The translations under genes and the position numbers were made by a program. Below, one piece after another: positions 11,508 through 21,808 of a stretch of 64,000 nucleotides of DNA. The notes under the pieces were generated by a model. That model ran no database searches. It was not told the DNA's origin and saw nothing but the letters and a program-made list of their open reading frames with translations. Origin of the DNA: Asterias amurensis. Taxonomy: Eukaryota > Echinodermata > Asteroidea > Forcipulatida > Asteriidae. Position 1 is the first letter of the stretch. Each line of letters starts with the position of its first letter. Location: assembly GCF_032118995.1 (NCBI RefSeq), contig NC_092657.1, forward strand, positions 11,735,391-11,799,390, read 5' to 3'.

Positions 11508-14500
11508 GTAGGCACTATCTTGTCATGTTGTTATCTATCATTATTGCCAATATTGAAATGAAAAAACAGCGTGGCTTCATTTCAACCCACCTGTAGTTGT
11601 ATCTTCTCATTTAACCTCTACTTGTTCTTGTATTACCTTTTAAAGTCATTCATGGTTTAGCACCAATGTACATTCAAGAACTCATAACCATGAAATCACT
11701 CTGTCGTCTCCGGAGTTCGCACAAGACCACACAATGTTGTTTCAACCATCAAGAAAATCAAGGGCTACCTTAGGTGATCGGGCATTTGTATACAACGGTG
11801 CTCCAAAACTATGTAATAATCTCCCTCCTTGTATTAGACAATCTTTTCAACACTTAAAGGCAGTGGACACTATTGGTAATTACTCAAAATAATTATTAGC
11901 ATAAAGCCTTACTTGGTTACGAGTAATGGGGAGAGGTTGATAGTATAAAACATTATGAGAAATGACTCCCTCTGAAGTGAAGTAGTTTTCGAGAAAGAAG
12001 TAATTTTCCACGAATTTGATCTGAGACTTCAAGTTTAGAATTTGAGGTCTCGAAATCAAGCATCTGAAAGCACGCAACTTCGTGTGGAAAGGGTGTTTTT
12101 TCTTTCATAGTTATTTCGCAACTCCGACGACCAATCGAGTTTAAGTTTTCACAGGTTTGTTATTTTATGCATAATGTTGAGATACACTAAGTAAGAAGAC
12201 TGGATTTTGACAATTACCAATAGTGTCCTGTCTTTAATGTTTTTACATGCAAATGGAAGATAACAACGCATGTGTTTATACTTCACCCATTTCATTCCTT
12301 CATGATCTGTTTGTTTCTTTTGTATTTTTTTCCCGCATTTTTTTGTATTTCTTGTAATGCGCAGTGGAGTATAATAATTACAGATGTTGCGCAATATAAA
12401 TGTCCGTATTCATGTTTTATTCACTGATTCTTTTATACACGAAGTGTACGATGTAGAGCTTTCAGAGGTGTCCATTGGTAAAGTGGCGTCTTCGCTGCCC
12501 CCTTTGGACACGTGGCCTTGCGGGGGCACAGAAAACCCCTTTGAATTGGTTCGGTGCTTTTTGTGTCTTGACTTAATGCTGTATCACCTTTTTCAGTTTG
12601 TCGAGTGCTTTTTATAGACCATGTGAACCTTGTTTACAATAAGTGTGACCTCGTACATTCCTTCAGTATTCTGGCAGGCAATATACTACACTGGTCCTAT
12701 ACGGGAAAGTTGTCATTTTGTGTCATAATTTCCACATAAAACCAAGAGTTATGAAGTAAAAGCTGGTAAAGTTTTCAGATGTGCCCCCTTTAATCATATA
12801 AAAAGTTGATTAGAATTAGACATTGCAATCTCCATAAAATATACGATTTTTTATTTTCTTCCATTGAGCTGTGTACAAATAATGCTTGCAGGAAGTCCAG
12901 GCTCTGTGGGGTTTTTTTTTTTTACCAGCGACGTCACAGGTCACATCGTCTATATTATGTCAATTTCTTGTGAAAAGTGATGTCTTCTTTTTGGTTTAAA
13001 GTCACCTGGAAGTGGTTTTTTTTTTAAATAAAGCTTTTGTCACTAATATATGTGTTTTGATGAGTTGAATGTGAATAAACAGATAACATAAGTAAAAATA
13101 AGTTCTTATGTTATTGACAAATTTAAGAGTAGACCCCGACCCGAGAGGGCGCTGTTCGTGACGTCAATCGAGGCAGTCTTTGCCTGTAATGCGTAGAGCA
13201 AACACAATTGCAAAGTTCATGTACGGACTAAGTCGTGAGTTTGTACGTTTAAAAAAAAACAAATCAGTTTTTTTCCGGCAATGCCGACCAGGTGTATTGC
13301 TGCTGAATGCAGAAAAACACTTTTTTTAAATGTACCAACTCACGACTTGGACGTACATGTACTTTACACGTGTGTGTACTATACGCATTGCAGGCAAAGT
13401 CTGCCGTGAATGACGCCACAAAAGGGGTAGGCGGAGTCAGCCCCCCAAAAACAACTTTATATATTTTTTAAACATATAAATCGTGACAAACAATTACTAA
13501 AAAACATGTTTTATTGTTTGTAAGCATATACTCTTATGTTTGAAAGAAAAAAAATATATATTTCCAGGTGACTTTAAGCACGGGATATGGAATTTCATGT
13601 TTTGATATTATGATGTAGAATAAATGCATTCTTCATCAATGAAATAAATGACGAATATTCACATCCCCAAACCTACCGAGACTCATAAGCCAATTCTTCA
13701 CTCGTAAGTCTTCTGTTTTAAATTGACTTGCTGTTTTATGTGTATTGTATTTAAACAAGTTTTGTTTTTCTTGCAGTTCGAAAGAAGAAGAAAAAGAGAA
13801 GACCCTCTGTACATCATGTTCAGAACGTTGATATATCGAATTGCTCAAACTGTTTCATTCAAGGTCTACATTTCGGTAAGTAAAAACAAAAATGAATTTC
13901 CACCATGAGAAGTTCAAACTAACCACGCTCGTTTTATTTGAATTGTCTGGGTACGTTTTGTAGGACACAGACCACAATGTCCAAAGATTGACATTAAAGG
14001 CAGTAGACACTATGGTAGTTACTCAAAATAATTATCATCAGAAAACCTCGTTATTTTGGTAACGAGTAAAGGGGAGAGGGTGATAGTATAAAACATTGTG
14101 AGAAACGGCTCCCTCTGAAGTGACGTAGTTTTCGAGAAAGAAGTAGTTTTCCACGAATTTGATTTCGAGACCTCAAGTTTAGAATTTGAGGTCTGTAAAT
14201 CAAGCATCTGAAAGCACACAACTTTGTGTGTCAGGGCGGTTTTTGTTTCATAGTTGTCTTGCAACTCCGACGACCAATCGAGCTCAAATTTTCACAGGTT
14301 TGTTGTTTTATGCATATCTTGAGATACACCAAGTGAGAAGACTGGTCTTTGACATTACCAATATTGTTCACTGTCCAGTGTTTTTAAATTTACACAGTTT
14401 GAAGGTAATGATGGTAGAATCTTCCTTTAAAATGTGACCTCCAGAAGTGCGGTAATTTTTGAGAAATGAGTAAAACAAGTCGCGAAAAACCATTTTCGTC

Positions 14501-15247
14501 TCGGGAGGAGAAAACTATTAATTTGAACATAGTAAACGTATTTTCGTGACATTGATTTATTCATTTCTCGGTAGAAACTAGAGCACCTCAGCAAGTATTT
14601 AATGTAAACTTTATATTACCATTATCTTCAAACGGTGTAAGTTTAAAGGCAGTGGATACTATTGGTAATTACTCAAAATAGTTATTAGCATAAAACCTTT
14701 CTTGGTGACGAGTAATGGGGAGAGGTTGGTAGTATAAACCATTGTGAGAAACAGCTCCCTCTGATATGGCATAGATTTCGAGAAAGAAGTAATTTTCCAC
14801 GAATTTGATTTCGAGACCTCAGATTTAGAACTTGAGGTCTCAAAATCAACCATCTAAACGCACACAACTTCGCCTGACAAGGTTTTTTTTTTCGTTAATT
14901 ATTATCTCACAAGTTCGATGACCGATTGAGCTCAAATTTCCACAGGTTTATTATTTTATGCTTATGTTGAGATACACCAACTGTGAAGGCTAGTCTTTGA
15001 CAGTTACCAATAGTGTCCACTGCCTTTAATGTAAAAATGTTGAGTTTATAATTACATTGTACTGATTGTTTTTGATTTTGTAGCTATTCATAAATTATTA
15101 TTTCTCAATATATTTTCAATTGCAGTGAAAAAGAAAAAGGAGGGAACAATAAAGATCCGTGTCGATAATTTAAATGTTTTTAACTCTCCGGGAAGTATCA
15201 TTCAATTTGGTCAGTTTTGCAACAATATGGTCATGTTCGGTGGTAAG

Positions 15248-15284
<37 letters not shown>

Positions 15285-18200
15285 GAGGATGAGGATGAGG
15301 ATGAGGATGAGGATGAGGATGAGGATGAGGATGAGGATGAGGATGAGGATGAGGATGAGGATGAGGATGAGGATGAGGATGAGGATGAGGATGAGGATGA
15401 GGATGAGGATGAGGATGAGGATGAGGATGAGGATGAGGATGAGGATGAGGATGAGGATGAGGATGAGGATGAGGATGAGGATGAGGATGAGGATGAGGAT
15501 GAGGATGAGGATGAGGATGAGGATGAGGATGAGGATGAGGATGAGGATGAGGATGAGGATGAGGATGAGGATGAGGATGAGGATGAGGATGAGGATGAGG
15601 ATGAGGATGAGGATGAGGATGAGGATGAGGATGAGGATGAGGATGAGGATGAGGATGAGGATGAGGATGAGGATGAGGATGAGGATGAGGATGAGGATGA
15701 GGATGAGGATGAGGATGAGGATGAGGATGAGGATGAGGATGAGGATGAGGATGAGGATGAGGATGAGGATGAGGATGAGGATGAGGATGAGGATGAGGAT
15801 GAGGATGAGGATGAGGATGAGGATGAGGATGAGGATGAGGATGAGGATGAGGATGAGGATGAGGATGAGGATGAGGATGAGGATGAGGATGAGGATGAGG
15901 ATGAGGATGAGGATGAGGATGAGGATGAGGATGAGGATGAGGATGAGGATGAGGATGAGGATGATATATATATATATATATATCGCTTTTCACACCCGGA
16001 GGGCGTCCCCTGGTCACTGGGCCTTAATTCACTCCTTAAACCATCTCAGCTCCCTGGCGGAGAGTATGCAGCCTTCGCTAAATCAACCACAAGAACCATC
16101 TCTGCCCTCACAGGTGCCCATTTACCCCTGGTTGGAGAGAAGCAATTGTAGTTAAGTGTCTTGCCAGGGACACAAGCGTGTCACGACCGTGAAATTTATA
16201 AATAAATACCAGCCTTAAATAGATCTATGTATGTTTGGTAAAGACTAGGTAAGAAAAACAGCAGCTTTGGCCAGTGTAATTAATTTTAAAAAGGGATGCT
16301 GCAGTGAATAAAAAAAAAAAAAAAAAAACATTTTGCTGTTATTTTTTTCTGATATATGTATTGAACATCAATAAAATGTGTTTTGTTTATTCTCGACATA
16401 TGTGACTTGTGTAATAAGCGAATAAGTCATGCCCCCACCCCTTTTTGTGGATTGTGACCGCCACTACCATCGACGTCAGTCGGGAATTCAAACATATCGT
16501 CGGCAAATAGAGTCTGGTCCAAAACTACACGCGCCTAGGTACCAGGCCACACAGTGCACACGTCTCTATATGCACACAGCCAGGGGGGCCCGACGGCTCT
16601 GGTTACCGACATGACGTCACGTTTATGCAAATGAAGGCTCCCTTTTAGGGGCGGGGTGGGTTCCCCTAATCTCTTGAAAACCATTTTAAAAATACTTGCG
16701 CATTTAATGAAAAATAAAAACAATATTTCAGGTTTAAAAAGTCATGTTTAATCGTTTTAATGAAAAAAGAAAGAAAAAAAAAACACTGCAGCCACCCTTT
16801 AAGAAACATTTCACTTCGAAATACTTCAATTATGGAAGAATTTATCACTTTTTTGTTACGCTGTCACAGTTTCTTCTATTGTTTTGATAAATTAGGTAAA
16901 TTTAAAGTCACCTGGAAATAGGATTTGTTTTTCTTTCAAACATAAGAGTATATGCTAACGAACAATAAAACATTTTTTTAGTAATTGTTTGTCACGATTT
17001 ATATGTTTAAAAAATATATAAAGTTGTTTGGGGCTGACTCCGCCTACCCCTCTTGTGACGTGCAAAGTACATCTACGTCCAAGTCGTGAGTTGGTACATT
17101 TCAAAAAGTGTTTTTCTGCATTCAGCAGCAATACACCTGGTCGGCATTGCCGGAAAAAAAATTCAACGTACAAACATTACAGGCAAAGTCTGCCTCGATT
17201 GACGTCATGAACAGCGCCCTCTCGGGTTCTACTCATAATTTGTAAATAACATAAGAACTGATTTTTTAAAACCTTAGTTAACTGTTTATTCACATTCCAC
17301 TCATCAAAACACATAGTGACAAAAGCTTTATTTTGAAAAAAAAACCACTTCCAGGTGACTTTAACTTTATAATTTCTTTGGGGTTTTTAAAAGGTTGTTA
17401 GTGTTATTTTTGTTGTTATCTTTCTTTCTTCTTCAGGTGCTGATTCATTTGCTAATAACAATATGCATACAGGTAAGTTACTTAAAGCCATTACACACTT
17501 TCGGAACAGAAAAAAAAGATTCACATATAAAAAACAAATTCAAGGGTTTGCAGAAGGTAATGGTGAAATACTTCTCTTGAAATATTATTCCATGAAATGC
17601 TTTCCTTTTTGAGAAAACATTAAAACATCATCAATTCTCGATAGCGACAATTACGGAAGTATTTTGAACATATGTCATGACACGAAGAAACGTGCGGAAA
17701 CAAGGGTGGGTTTTCCCGTTATTTTCTCCCTACTCCGATGACCGATTGAGCCTAAATTTTCACAGGTTTGTTACTTTATACAGATGTTATGATACACGAA
17801 GTGATGGCCTTGGACAATACTGTTTGCCGAAAGTGTCCAATGGCTTTAATAACGCTACCACTATAGTTTGAGTTAAATAATGTTCATTATTCGCTTGCTA
17901 ACAAAACATTTTATTTGGTTGACCAAGAGTTGAATTTGTGTCTTGGCTGAAGATGACAATTATTGAGGGAAAAATCGTTTATTTCTTTCCTTTTCCTTCT
18001 TATAATACTAATTTAAATGTAAATTGCACGACGAAACCACCATGTTGTGTGGTTAGTTCAAAGGCTCTGGACACATGTCAAAGACCAGTCTTCTCACCTG
18101 GGCCCAATTTCATAGAGCTGCTTAACGGTAAGCAATTTATTTTTTGCTTAATGTAGCAACAATAATTGCTTAAACCATTCTACCCCCATGCTAAACTTAC

Positions 18201-21200
18201 ACCTATTTCACGAGCTTTTAAGCTCTGTTTGCTTAACGTAGCAAACAAACTTGCTTAGCGTAAACCTATTTCACGAGCGGTTGCTAGCTTAAGCACGTAA
18301 ACTAACTGCGCGCGCAACATTTTACGAGTAAAAAGAAGAAGGTGTTGACAAAATGGCGAGCGAAATAAATGCGGAGTGGCGATAAAAAAGTCATCACTTT
18401 CTGTGCCTGATAGTATTAATGGTAACGGTTCAAATTGCCCCTCGAAAGATTTACAAACTTGAAAGTAGACAAGAAGATAATGCATTGTACAACATTTCTG
18501 AAGCATGTTATGTTACTCTCACACTAGAGAGAATATGCTAGCGAATGTGCTTACGAACGGAAATATTTAACAATCGCTCAAACATCGCAACATTCGCCAC
18601 AAATTCACTACGTTAACAAGTCGATCTCCACCTCCTTACGAAGATCGGTCAATAAATGCTGCTCTCACTCGGCGAATATGCTAGCAAATATTCTATCGGA
18701 AGGAAATAATTGACAATCGCTTTAACTTCGCAACATTCGCCGTGTCTTCGTAAGCGTTGTTAACAAATTCGGAACGTTCACAAACTAATCCCCACCTCCT
18801 TACGAAGATCGCTCAATTTACAAACCGGTTTGTAAATTTCAGCGAATGTTGCGAGGACGGTCATTCGGCGTTATTTTCGTAAGCTTTTAATAACGTTGGT
18901 AAAGCGTGCGTCGTTTGTAACGTTCGTAAAGGCATTGGCAAGCGTTGGTAAGCATTCGTAACATATCTGTAAGATATTGGTAAGGAGATGGCCGACCGAG
19001 GACGATCGAGGGGTGAGACCGAGATGAAAATATTCACTCTCCAACCGCCATTTTGGACGAGTTCAACGCGAAATATTCATGTTCACAAATAAATTCACCA
19101 CTCTGTGAGAGCAGCAATACGAAGCGCTTCCGTACATTCAGCGAACGTTGTGAAGACGGTAATTCGCCATCGATTTTCGTAAGCATTTGGTAAGCCATTG
19201 GTACTGTTGGTAAAGCGTGCGTATTATGCGTAAGATATGGGTTGTTCTAAAACCCCCTCGACCCCCACGACCCACGACCCCCTCGACTTTTGTGCATTTT
19301 TTCCCCTTTAAACCGAAATTGGCACTGTTCACAATCTCAGCCAATCACGCACACAATTTTGTATGCTGACGTCGACTATGCTTCATTTACCATGCATCCG
19401 CACATTACACAGCGTACGAGACACACCATACACACGTGGTAAAGCACGAAGCAAACTGCGCGTGATTGGCTGAGATCGGGACCTGTGGCAATTTTAAAAA
19501 ACGCGCAATTACCATGCGCATCTCTTGGCCGACCCGAGCCTGAATAAAGATTATATCCAAGCTGGGAACCTGCGTTTACCGCCTGAGTACGATTGCGGGC
19601 TCCAGTCATGTGTACTACTTGCTCTATGCGTAGCTCGAGGTTGGAGATCAGACCGATCAAATGGCCCATGTTGTCTCCCACACCCCCCCCCCCCCCGGCC
19701 ACACAGGGCCTACTGCTCGTACCGCCTGCTGTACGGCCAACGAGGGCAAGATCAGTGTGCACGTGACGTGCGGAAGCGGAGAAAATACTCAAATTTTATG
19801 CCAAGTGGCCTCATTTTGTCCTGGGGAAAATATGCAGGCAAAGAATATTACATTGGAAGGAAGTTGCGTCGCCTGTTATTTAGATCACACACTGTGAGTT
19901 CTAAATCGGGACTCGTGAATTCTACTTAGGCCGTTTATGAATTCCTTGTTGGGACCCGCTTCGAATACGGGGCAGACGAAGAAGGGTCGTGGGTCGTGGG
20001 TCGAGGGGGTCGAGGGGGTTTTAGAACAACCCGTAAGATATTGGTAAGGAGAGCTTTAAGGACGACATAGAACATAATATTATTATAAATAAAATCGCAC
20101 CTTTTCGGCGAATTCGTCGCGAATTTTAAACATTCATATTCGCAAGATATTCGCCCAAGTGTGAGAGTAGCATAAGCAAAACAGAGGCTTTAAGGACCCT
20201 TTTTGTTTGCTCGCCGCTGTAAGCAAAAAACATTGCTTCACCAAGGCTATGAAATGAAGAAATTTCTAGGTGCGCCCGTTAAGCACAAAATCGACCGTTA
20301 AGCAGCTCTTTGAAATTGGGCCCCTGTGTATCTCAACAAATGCATACACTAACAAACCTATGAAAATTTGAACTCAATTAGTCGTCGAAGTGGCGAGAGA
20401 ATAATGGAAGAAAAACACCATTGTCGCACAAGTTTTCAGATGCCTTAAATTCTAGACCTAGCTGAGGTCTCGAATTCAATTCAATTATTTTGTGAGAAAT
20501 TACTTCTTTCTCAAAAACTACGTTACTTCAGAGGGAGCCGTTTCCTACAATGTTTTATACTATCAACCGCTCTCCATAGCTCTTTACCAAGTCATTTTTT
20601 TTATAGTAAATGCTAACAATTATTTTAAGTAGTTGCCATCAGTGTACATAAAACAGTTCAATGTGTGTATTGATTGAATGTGACTGTATTTGTGATTTTA
20701 TTTATTTTCTATCAATACCCTTCAGATGCTGATAACCTTCCGATGTCGAATCATACAGGTAACTTATATTATTTGCTCATCAAATTAATACAGTATGGGT
20801 TACATTAAGCTACGCCCCATTGGTATGTATATTATATAAATAATGTTTCAGACAAAAAGTTACGTGATATTAAAGTGCCGATGCTTTGTTTGTCTCTATA
20901 ATTTCAGGACGATTTATTGATTCTTATAAGAGTCAACGTTTGACACAATGATGTTGAATGTAAAGTTCTATTCGACACCCAACTTATACATGAAGTTATT
21001 ATTTTGTGCTTGTTTTACAGTCAAGTCGTCACTTATGTCAAGCTGGAGTAGAGACCAAGTTCGATGCTGGATCATGAATATCAATCTACCAAGTTATGTT
21101 GCAAATCAGTTTTATCAAGAACATGTCAACGGTTTTATTTTACAGAAGTACAAGAAAAAGTGTTTGAAAAAAGATTTCCTGTTGTACAAGTCAAATTGGC

Positions 21201-21808
21201 GTCTTATTTTATATCTGAGAAAAAGTTGGTTGAAAATGGAAAAAGATGTTCGAGAAACTATTGGTTCGTCTGGTTCAAGAAATTTATCATTGCCTTCATC
21301 TGTTACGTATGACATGGTTAAAGCTAAAGAAAATATTCAAGACATAGTATTGCATTTAAATTCAAAGTTGAGGTCATTTCAAGATTCATTTACGGAATTT
21401 AATATTTCAGACTTAAACTATTTGCATCGCGGTGATTTACATGTTACGTCAGAAAGCTTAGAATCTTCTTTCGTTGAAATATTGAACACAGGAAAAAACA
21501 ACTTAATAGTCGGCTTTATGAATGTAACACAAGGTACTTTATGTGACAACTTTATTGAACAATTTAGTGAAATATTAGGAAAAATCAAAGATACTGGTCT
21601 AACGAGTTTTATACTTGGAGAATTCAATTTGCATAACAGCTCGAGAAAGTTGCTTCTTTATGAGAAAAATATCATAGGTGCTCTGACAGATAATTTATTC
21701 TTCCGACTCAGAACTGAAAGCGCGTTTACAAGAAATTCAGTTATATTTGATGAAGTTATAACAAACAACATGGGTGTGTTTAGTTCTGATGACGGAATAC
21801 AACATTAA
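11483..21808 (+). CDS. RHIM-like x2 / SAM / degenerate EEP protein (six-exon gene model, copy B)
   Basis: Not a known named gene. Coding exons are 11,483-11,507, 13,777-13,875, 15,126-15,242, 17,437-17,472, 20,726-20,758 and 21,021-21,808, spliced to about 365 residues. Every junction is phase 1 and the frame stays open throughout, which is the main support. Residues 10-17 and 43-47 are lysine/arginine-rich. Residues 23-41 and 54-72 are two homologous RHIM-like motifs, the second containing IQFGQFCNNM. Residues 112-172 look like a SAM domain. Residues about 250-365 match the C-terminal half of a CR1/L2 LINE endonuclease but carry GEFN instead of GDFN and stop before the SDH motif. RHIM motifs are known to build signalling amyloids (RIPK1/RIPK3, Imd) and SAM domains to oligomerise; an innate-immune or cell-death adaptor is therefore inferred. 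No signal peptide or membrane segment is evident from the N-terminus. Confidence 0.6.
11620..11853 (+). pseudogene. 3' end of a CR1/L2-like LINE ORF2
   Basis: Broken translation across frames gives FKVIHGLAPMYIQELI, then a GDRAF-like segment and APKL(W/C)NNLP, then IRQSFQ. These are the usual last motifs of CR1/L2 reverse-transcriptase proteins. It is frameshifted and lies in intron 1, directly 5' of a MITE. Confidence 0.65.
11858..12233. mobile_element. MITE, AGGCAGTGGACACTATTGG family
   Basis: TTAA at 11,854-11,857 and 12,234-12,237 flanks ends reading AGGCAGTGGACACTATTGG and CCAATAGTGTCCTGTCT. The interior is a long hairpin with GAGACTTCAAG/TTTGAGGTCTCG. It lies in intron 1. The remainder of the intron, 12,240-12,995, shows no gene. 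Confidence 0.85.
13000..13573. mobile_element. MITE, AGTCACCTGGAA family (inverted copy)
   Basis: TTAA (12,996-12,999 and 13,574-13,577) flanks AGTCACCTGGAAGTGG on the left and TTTCCAGGTGACT on the right. Inside are CCCGAGAGGGCGCTGTTCGT and a repeated GACGTCAATCGAGGCAG word. Copies at 16,906-17,359 and 26,828-27,329 lie in the opposite orientation and sit at the left edge of the B/C duplication. Confidence 0.85.
13777..13875 (+). CDS. Exon 2: basic stretch plus RHIM-like repeat 1
   Basis: Acceptor TTTTTCTTGCAG and donor TTCG|GTAAGTAA bound 99 nt (2+96+1). It encodes RKKKKKRRPSVHHVQNV followed by DISNCSNCFIQGLHF. The 19 residues from VQNVDISN to HF align without gaps to 19 residues of exon 3 (V, N, N, I-Q and F conserved in place). 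The core Gly is shifted (IQGL versus IQFG), so this copy is a degenerate RHIM-like motif. Confidence 0.6.
13996..14642. mobile_element. Two adjacent MITEs in intron 2
   Basis: 13,996-14,380 is a diverged AGGCAGTGGACACTATTGG element whose right end reads ACATTACCAATATTGTTCAC. 14,385-14,642 is a member of the family with the GAAGGTAATGATGGTAGAA word and a central GTCTCGGGAGGAGA hairpin. Confidence 0.75.
14647..15025. mobile_element. MITE, AGGCAGTGGACACTATTGG family
   Basis: TTAA flanks at 14,643-14,646 and 15,026-15,029, with intact inverted ends AGGCAGTGGATACTATTGG and CCAATAGTGTCCACTGCCT. It lies in intron 2, 100 bp before exon 3. Confidence 0.9.
15126..15242 (+). CDS. Exon 3: RHIM-like repeat 2
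   Basis: Acceptor TTTTCAATTGCAG and donor GGTG|GTAAGTAA bound 117 nt (2+114+1). It encodes KKKKEGTIKIRVDNLNV then FNSPGSIIQFGQFCNNMVMF and a Gly. FNSPG-IIQFG parallels the (Y)NSTG-IQIG core of RIPK1-type RHIMs; the following N and M are one position later than in the consensus (I/V)Q(I/V)GxxNxM. The hexanucleotide array begins about 11 bp after the donor. Confidence 0.65.
15253..15983. repeat. (GATGAG)n hexanucleotide array in intron 3
   Basis: A short (AAT)/(AATGAT) lead-in is followed by an essentially perfect (GATGAG)n tract from about 15,282 to 15,962, then (TA)n to 15,983. Because the hexamer and its complement lack stops, several frames stay open for over 260 codons. These are not genes. 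Confidence 0.97.
15990..16190 (-). mobile_element. SINE body fragment
   Basis: It shares CCCTGGTCACTGGGCCTTAA, CATCTCAGCTCCCT and GAGAGAAGCAATT with the SINE at 1,350-1,815. The tRNA-like head is missing. Between 16,200 and 16,900 only a poly-A run (16,309-16,328) and unassigned sequence are seen. Confidence 0.7.
16906..17359. mobile_element. MITE, AGTCACCTGGAA family, left edge of duplication B
   Basis: TTAA at 16,902-16,905 and 17,360-17,363 flanks the element. Similarity between copy B and copy C starts at its left end. Upstream of it the two copies are unrelated. Confidence 0.85.
17437..17472 (+). CDS. Exon 4 (36-nt mini-exon), copy B
   Basis: Acceptor TTTCTTTCTTCTTCAG and donor ACAG|GTAAGTTA bound 36 nt in phase 1-1. 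It encodes G-ADSFANNNMHT. Being symmetrical, it can be skipped without changing frame. The copy C counterpart (27,403-27,438) differs at three of its residues, with no silent change. Confidence 0.55.
17483..17855. mobile_element. Diverged MITE following mini-exon
   Basis: The ends TTAAAGCCATTACACACTTTC and GAAAGTGTCCAATGGCTTTA are inverted. The interior has TTTTCACAGGTTTGTTACTT, as in the AGGCAGTGG family. The same insertion is at 27,449-27,831 in copy C, so it predates the duplication. Confidence 0.7.
18100..20323. mobile_element. 2.2-kb TIR transposon (GGGCCCAATTTCATAG ends), intron 4
   Basis: The ends GGGCCCAATTTCATAGAGC and GCTCTTTGAAATTGGGCCC are inverted and interrupt an older MITE whose halves are 18,059-18,099 and 20,324-20,650. 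Sub-terminal GCTTAA/TTAAGC words and many TCGTAAGC-type words fill the interior. No transposase frame is seen. The same insertion is present at 27,969-30,186 in copy C. Confidence 0.75.
19239..20032. mobile_element. 794-bp TIR element with perfect 9-bp target duplication, nested
   Basis: The left end GGGTTGTTCTAAAACCCCC and the right end GGGGGTTTTAGAACAACCC are inverted, followed by CGACCC/GGGTCG sub-repeats. GTAAGATAT at 19,230-19,238 and 20,033-20,041 is a perfect 9-bp duplication, again Mutator-like. It lies inside the 18,100-20,323 element, itself inside a MITE: three nesting levels. Confidence 0.85.
20726..20758 (+). CDS. Exon 5 (33-nt mini-exon), copy B
   Basis: Acceptor ATCAATACCCTTCAG and donor ACAG|GTAACTTA bound 33 nt in phase 1-1, encoding D-ADNLPMSNHT. 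It resembles exon 4 (AD then N-rich then HT), so the two mini-exons may be an old duplication. It is identical in copy C. Confidence 0.55.
20908..20951 (+). CDS. Possible alternative terminal exon (short isoform)
   Basis: A good acceptor, TCTCTATAATTTCAG, precedes 20,908. In phase 1 the exon reads G-RFIDSYKSQRLTQ then TGA at 20,949-20,951. Using it after exon 5 would give a protein of about 117 residues with both RHIM-like repeats and no SAM or EEP part. The same arrangement exists in copy C (30,703-30,746) with one residue changed. There is no transcript evidence. Confidence 0.3.
21021..21808 (+). CDS. Terminal exon, copy B: SAM-like domain plus degenerate LINE endonuclease domain
   Basis: The acceptor is TGTGCTTGTTTTACAG; phase 1 gives V-KSSLMSSW. 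The exon encodes 261 full codons and a stop. The SAM-like region (21,044-21,226) shows WSRDQVRCWI, a central LPSYVANQF and VNGFILQK, the usual helix-1 to helix-3 pattern. From about 21,458, ESSFVEIL, NNLIVGFMN, DNFIEQFSEILGKI, FILGEFNLH and VIFDEVITNN follow in the order found in CR1/L2 EEP domains. Glu replaces the catalytic Asp of GDFN (residue 304), and the frame ends at DDGIQH where LINEs have GISDH. A nuclease activity is therefore unlikely. An in-frame ATG at 20,948 upstream could give a SAM/EEP-only product. Confidence 0.65.

Noticed and set aside
15174..16155. Open frames of 268-325 codons (Asp-Glu, Met-Arg, His-Pro repeats)
   Set aside because: They are translations of a stop-free (GATGAG)n array in an intron; both strands and several frames are open at once.
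19376..19929. Open frames of 134-141 codons on both strands, also in copy C
   Set aside because: They lie inside the nested 794-bp TIR element, differ by frame-changing indels between copies B and C, and show no domain.
20948..21020. ATG at 20,948 as the main start of the SAM/EEP protein
   Set aside because: A strong acceptor follows at 21,020 and the upstream exons join it in a constant phase. It is kept only as a possible alternative start.
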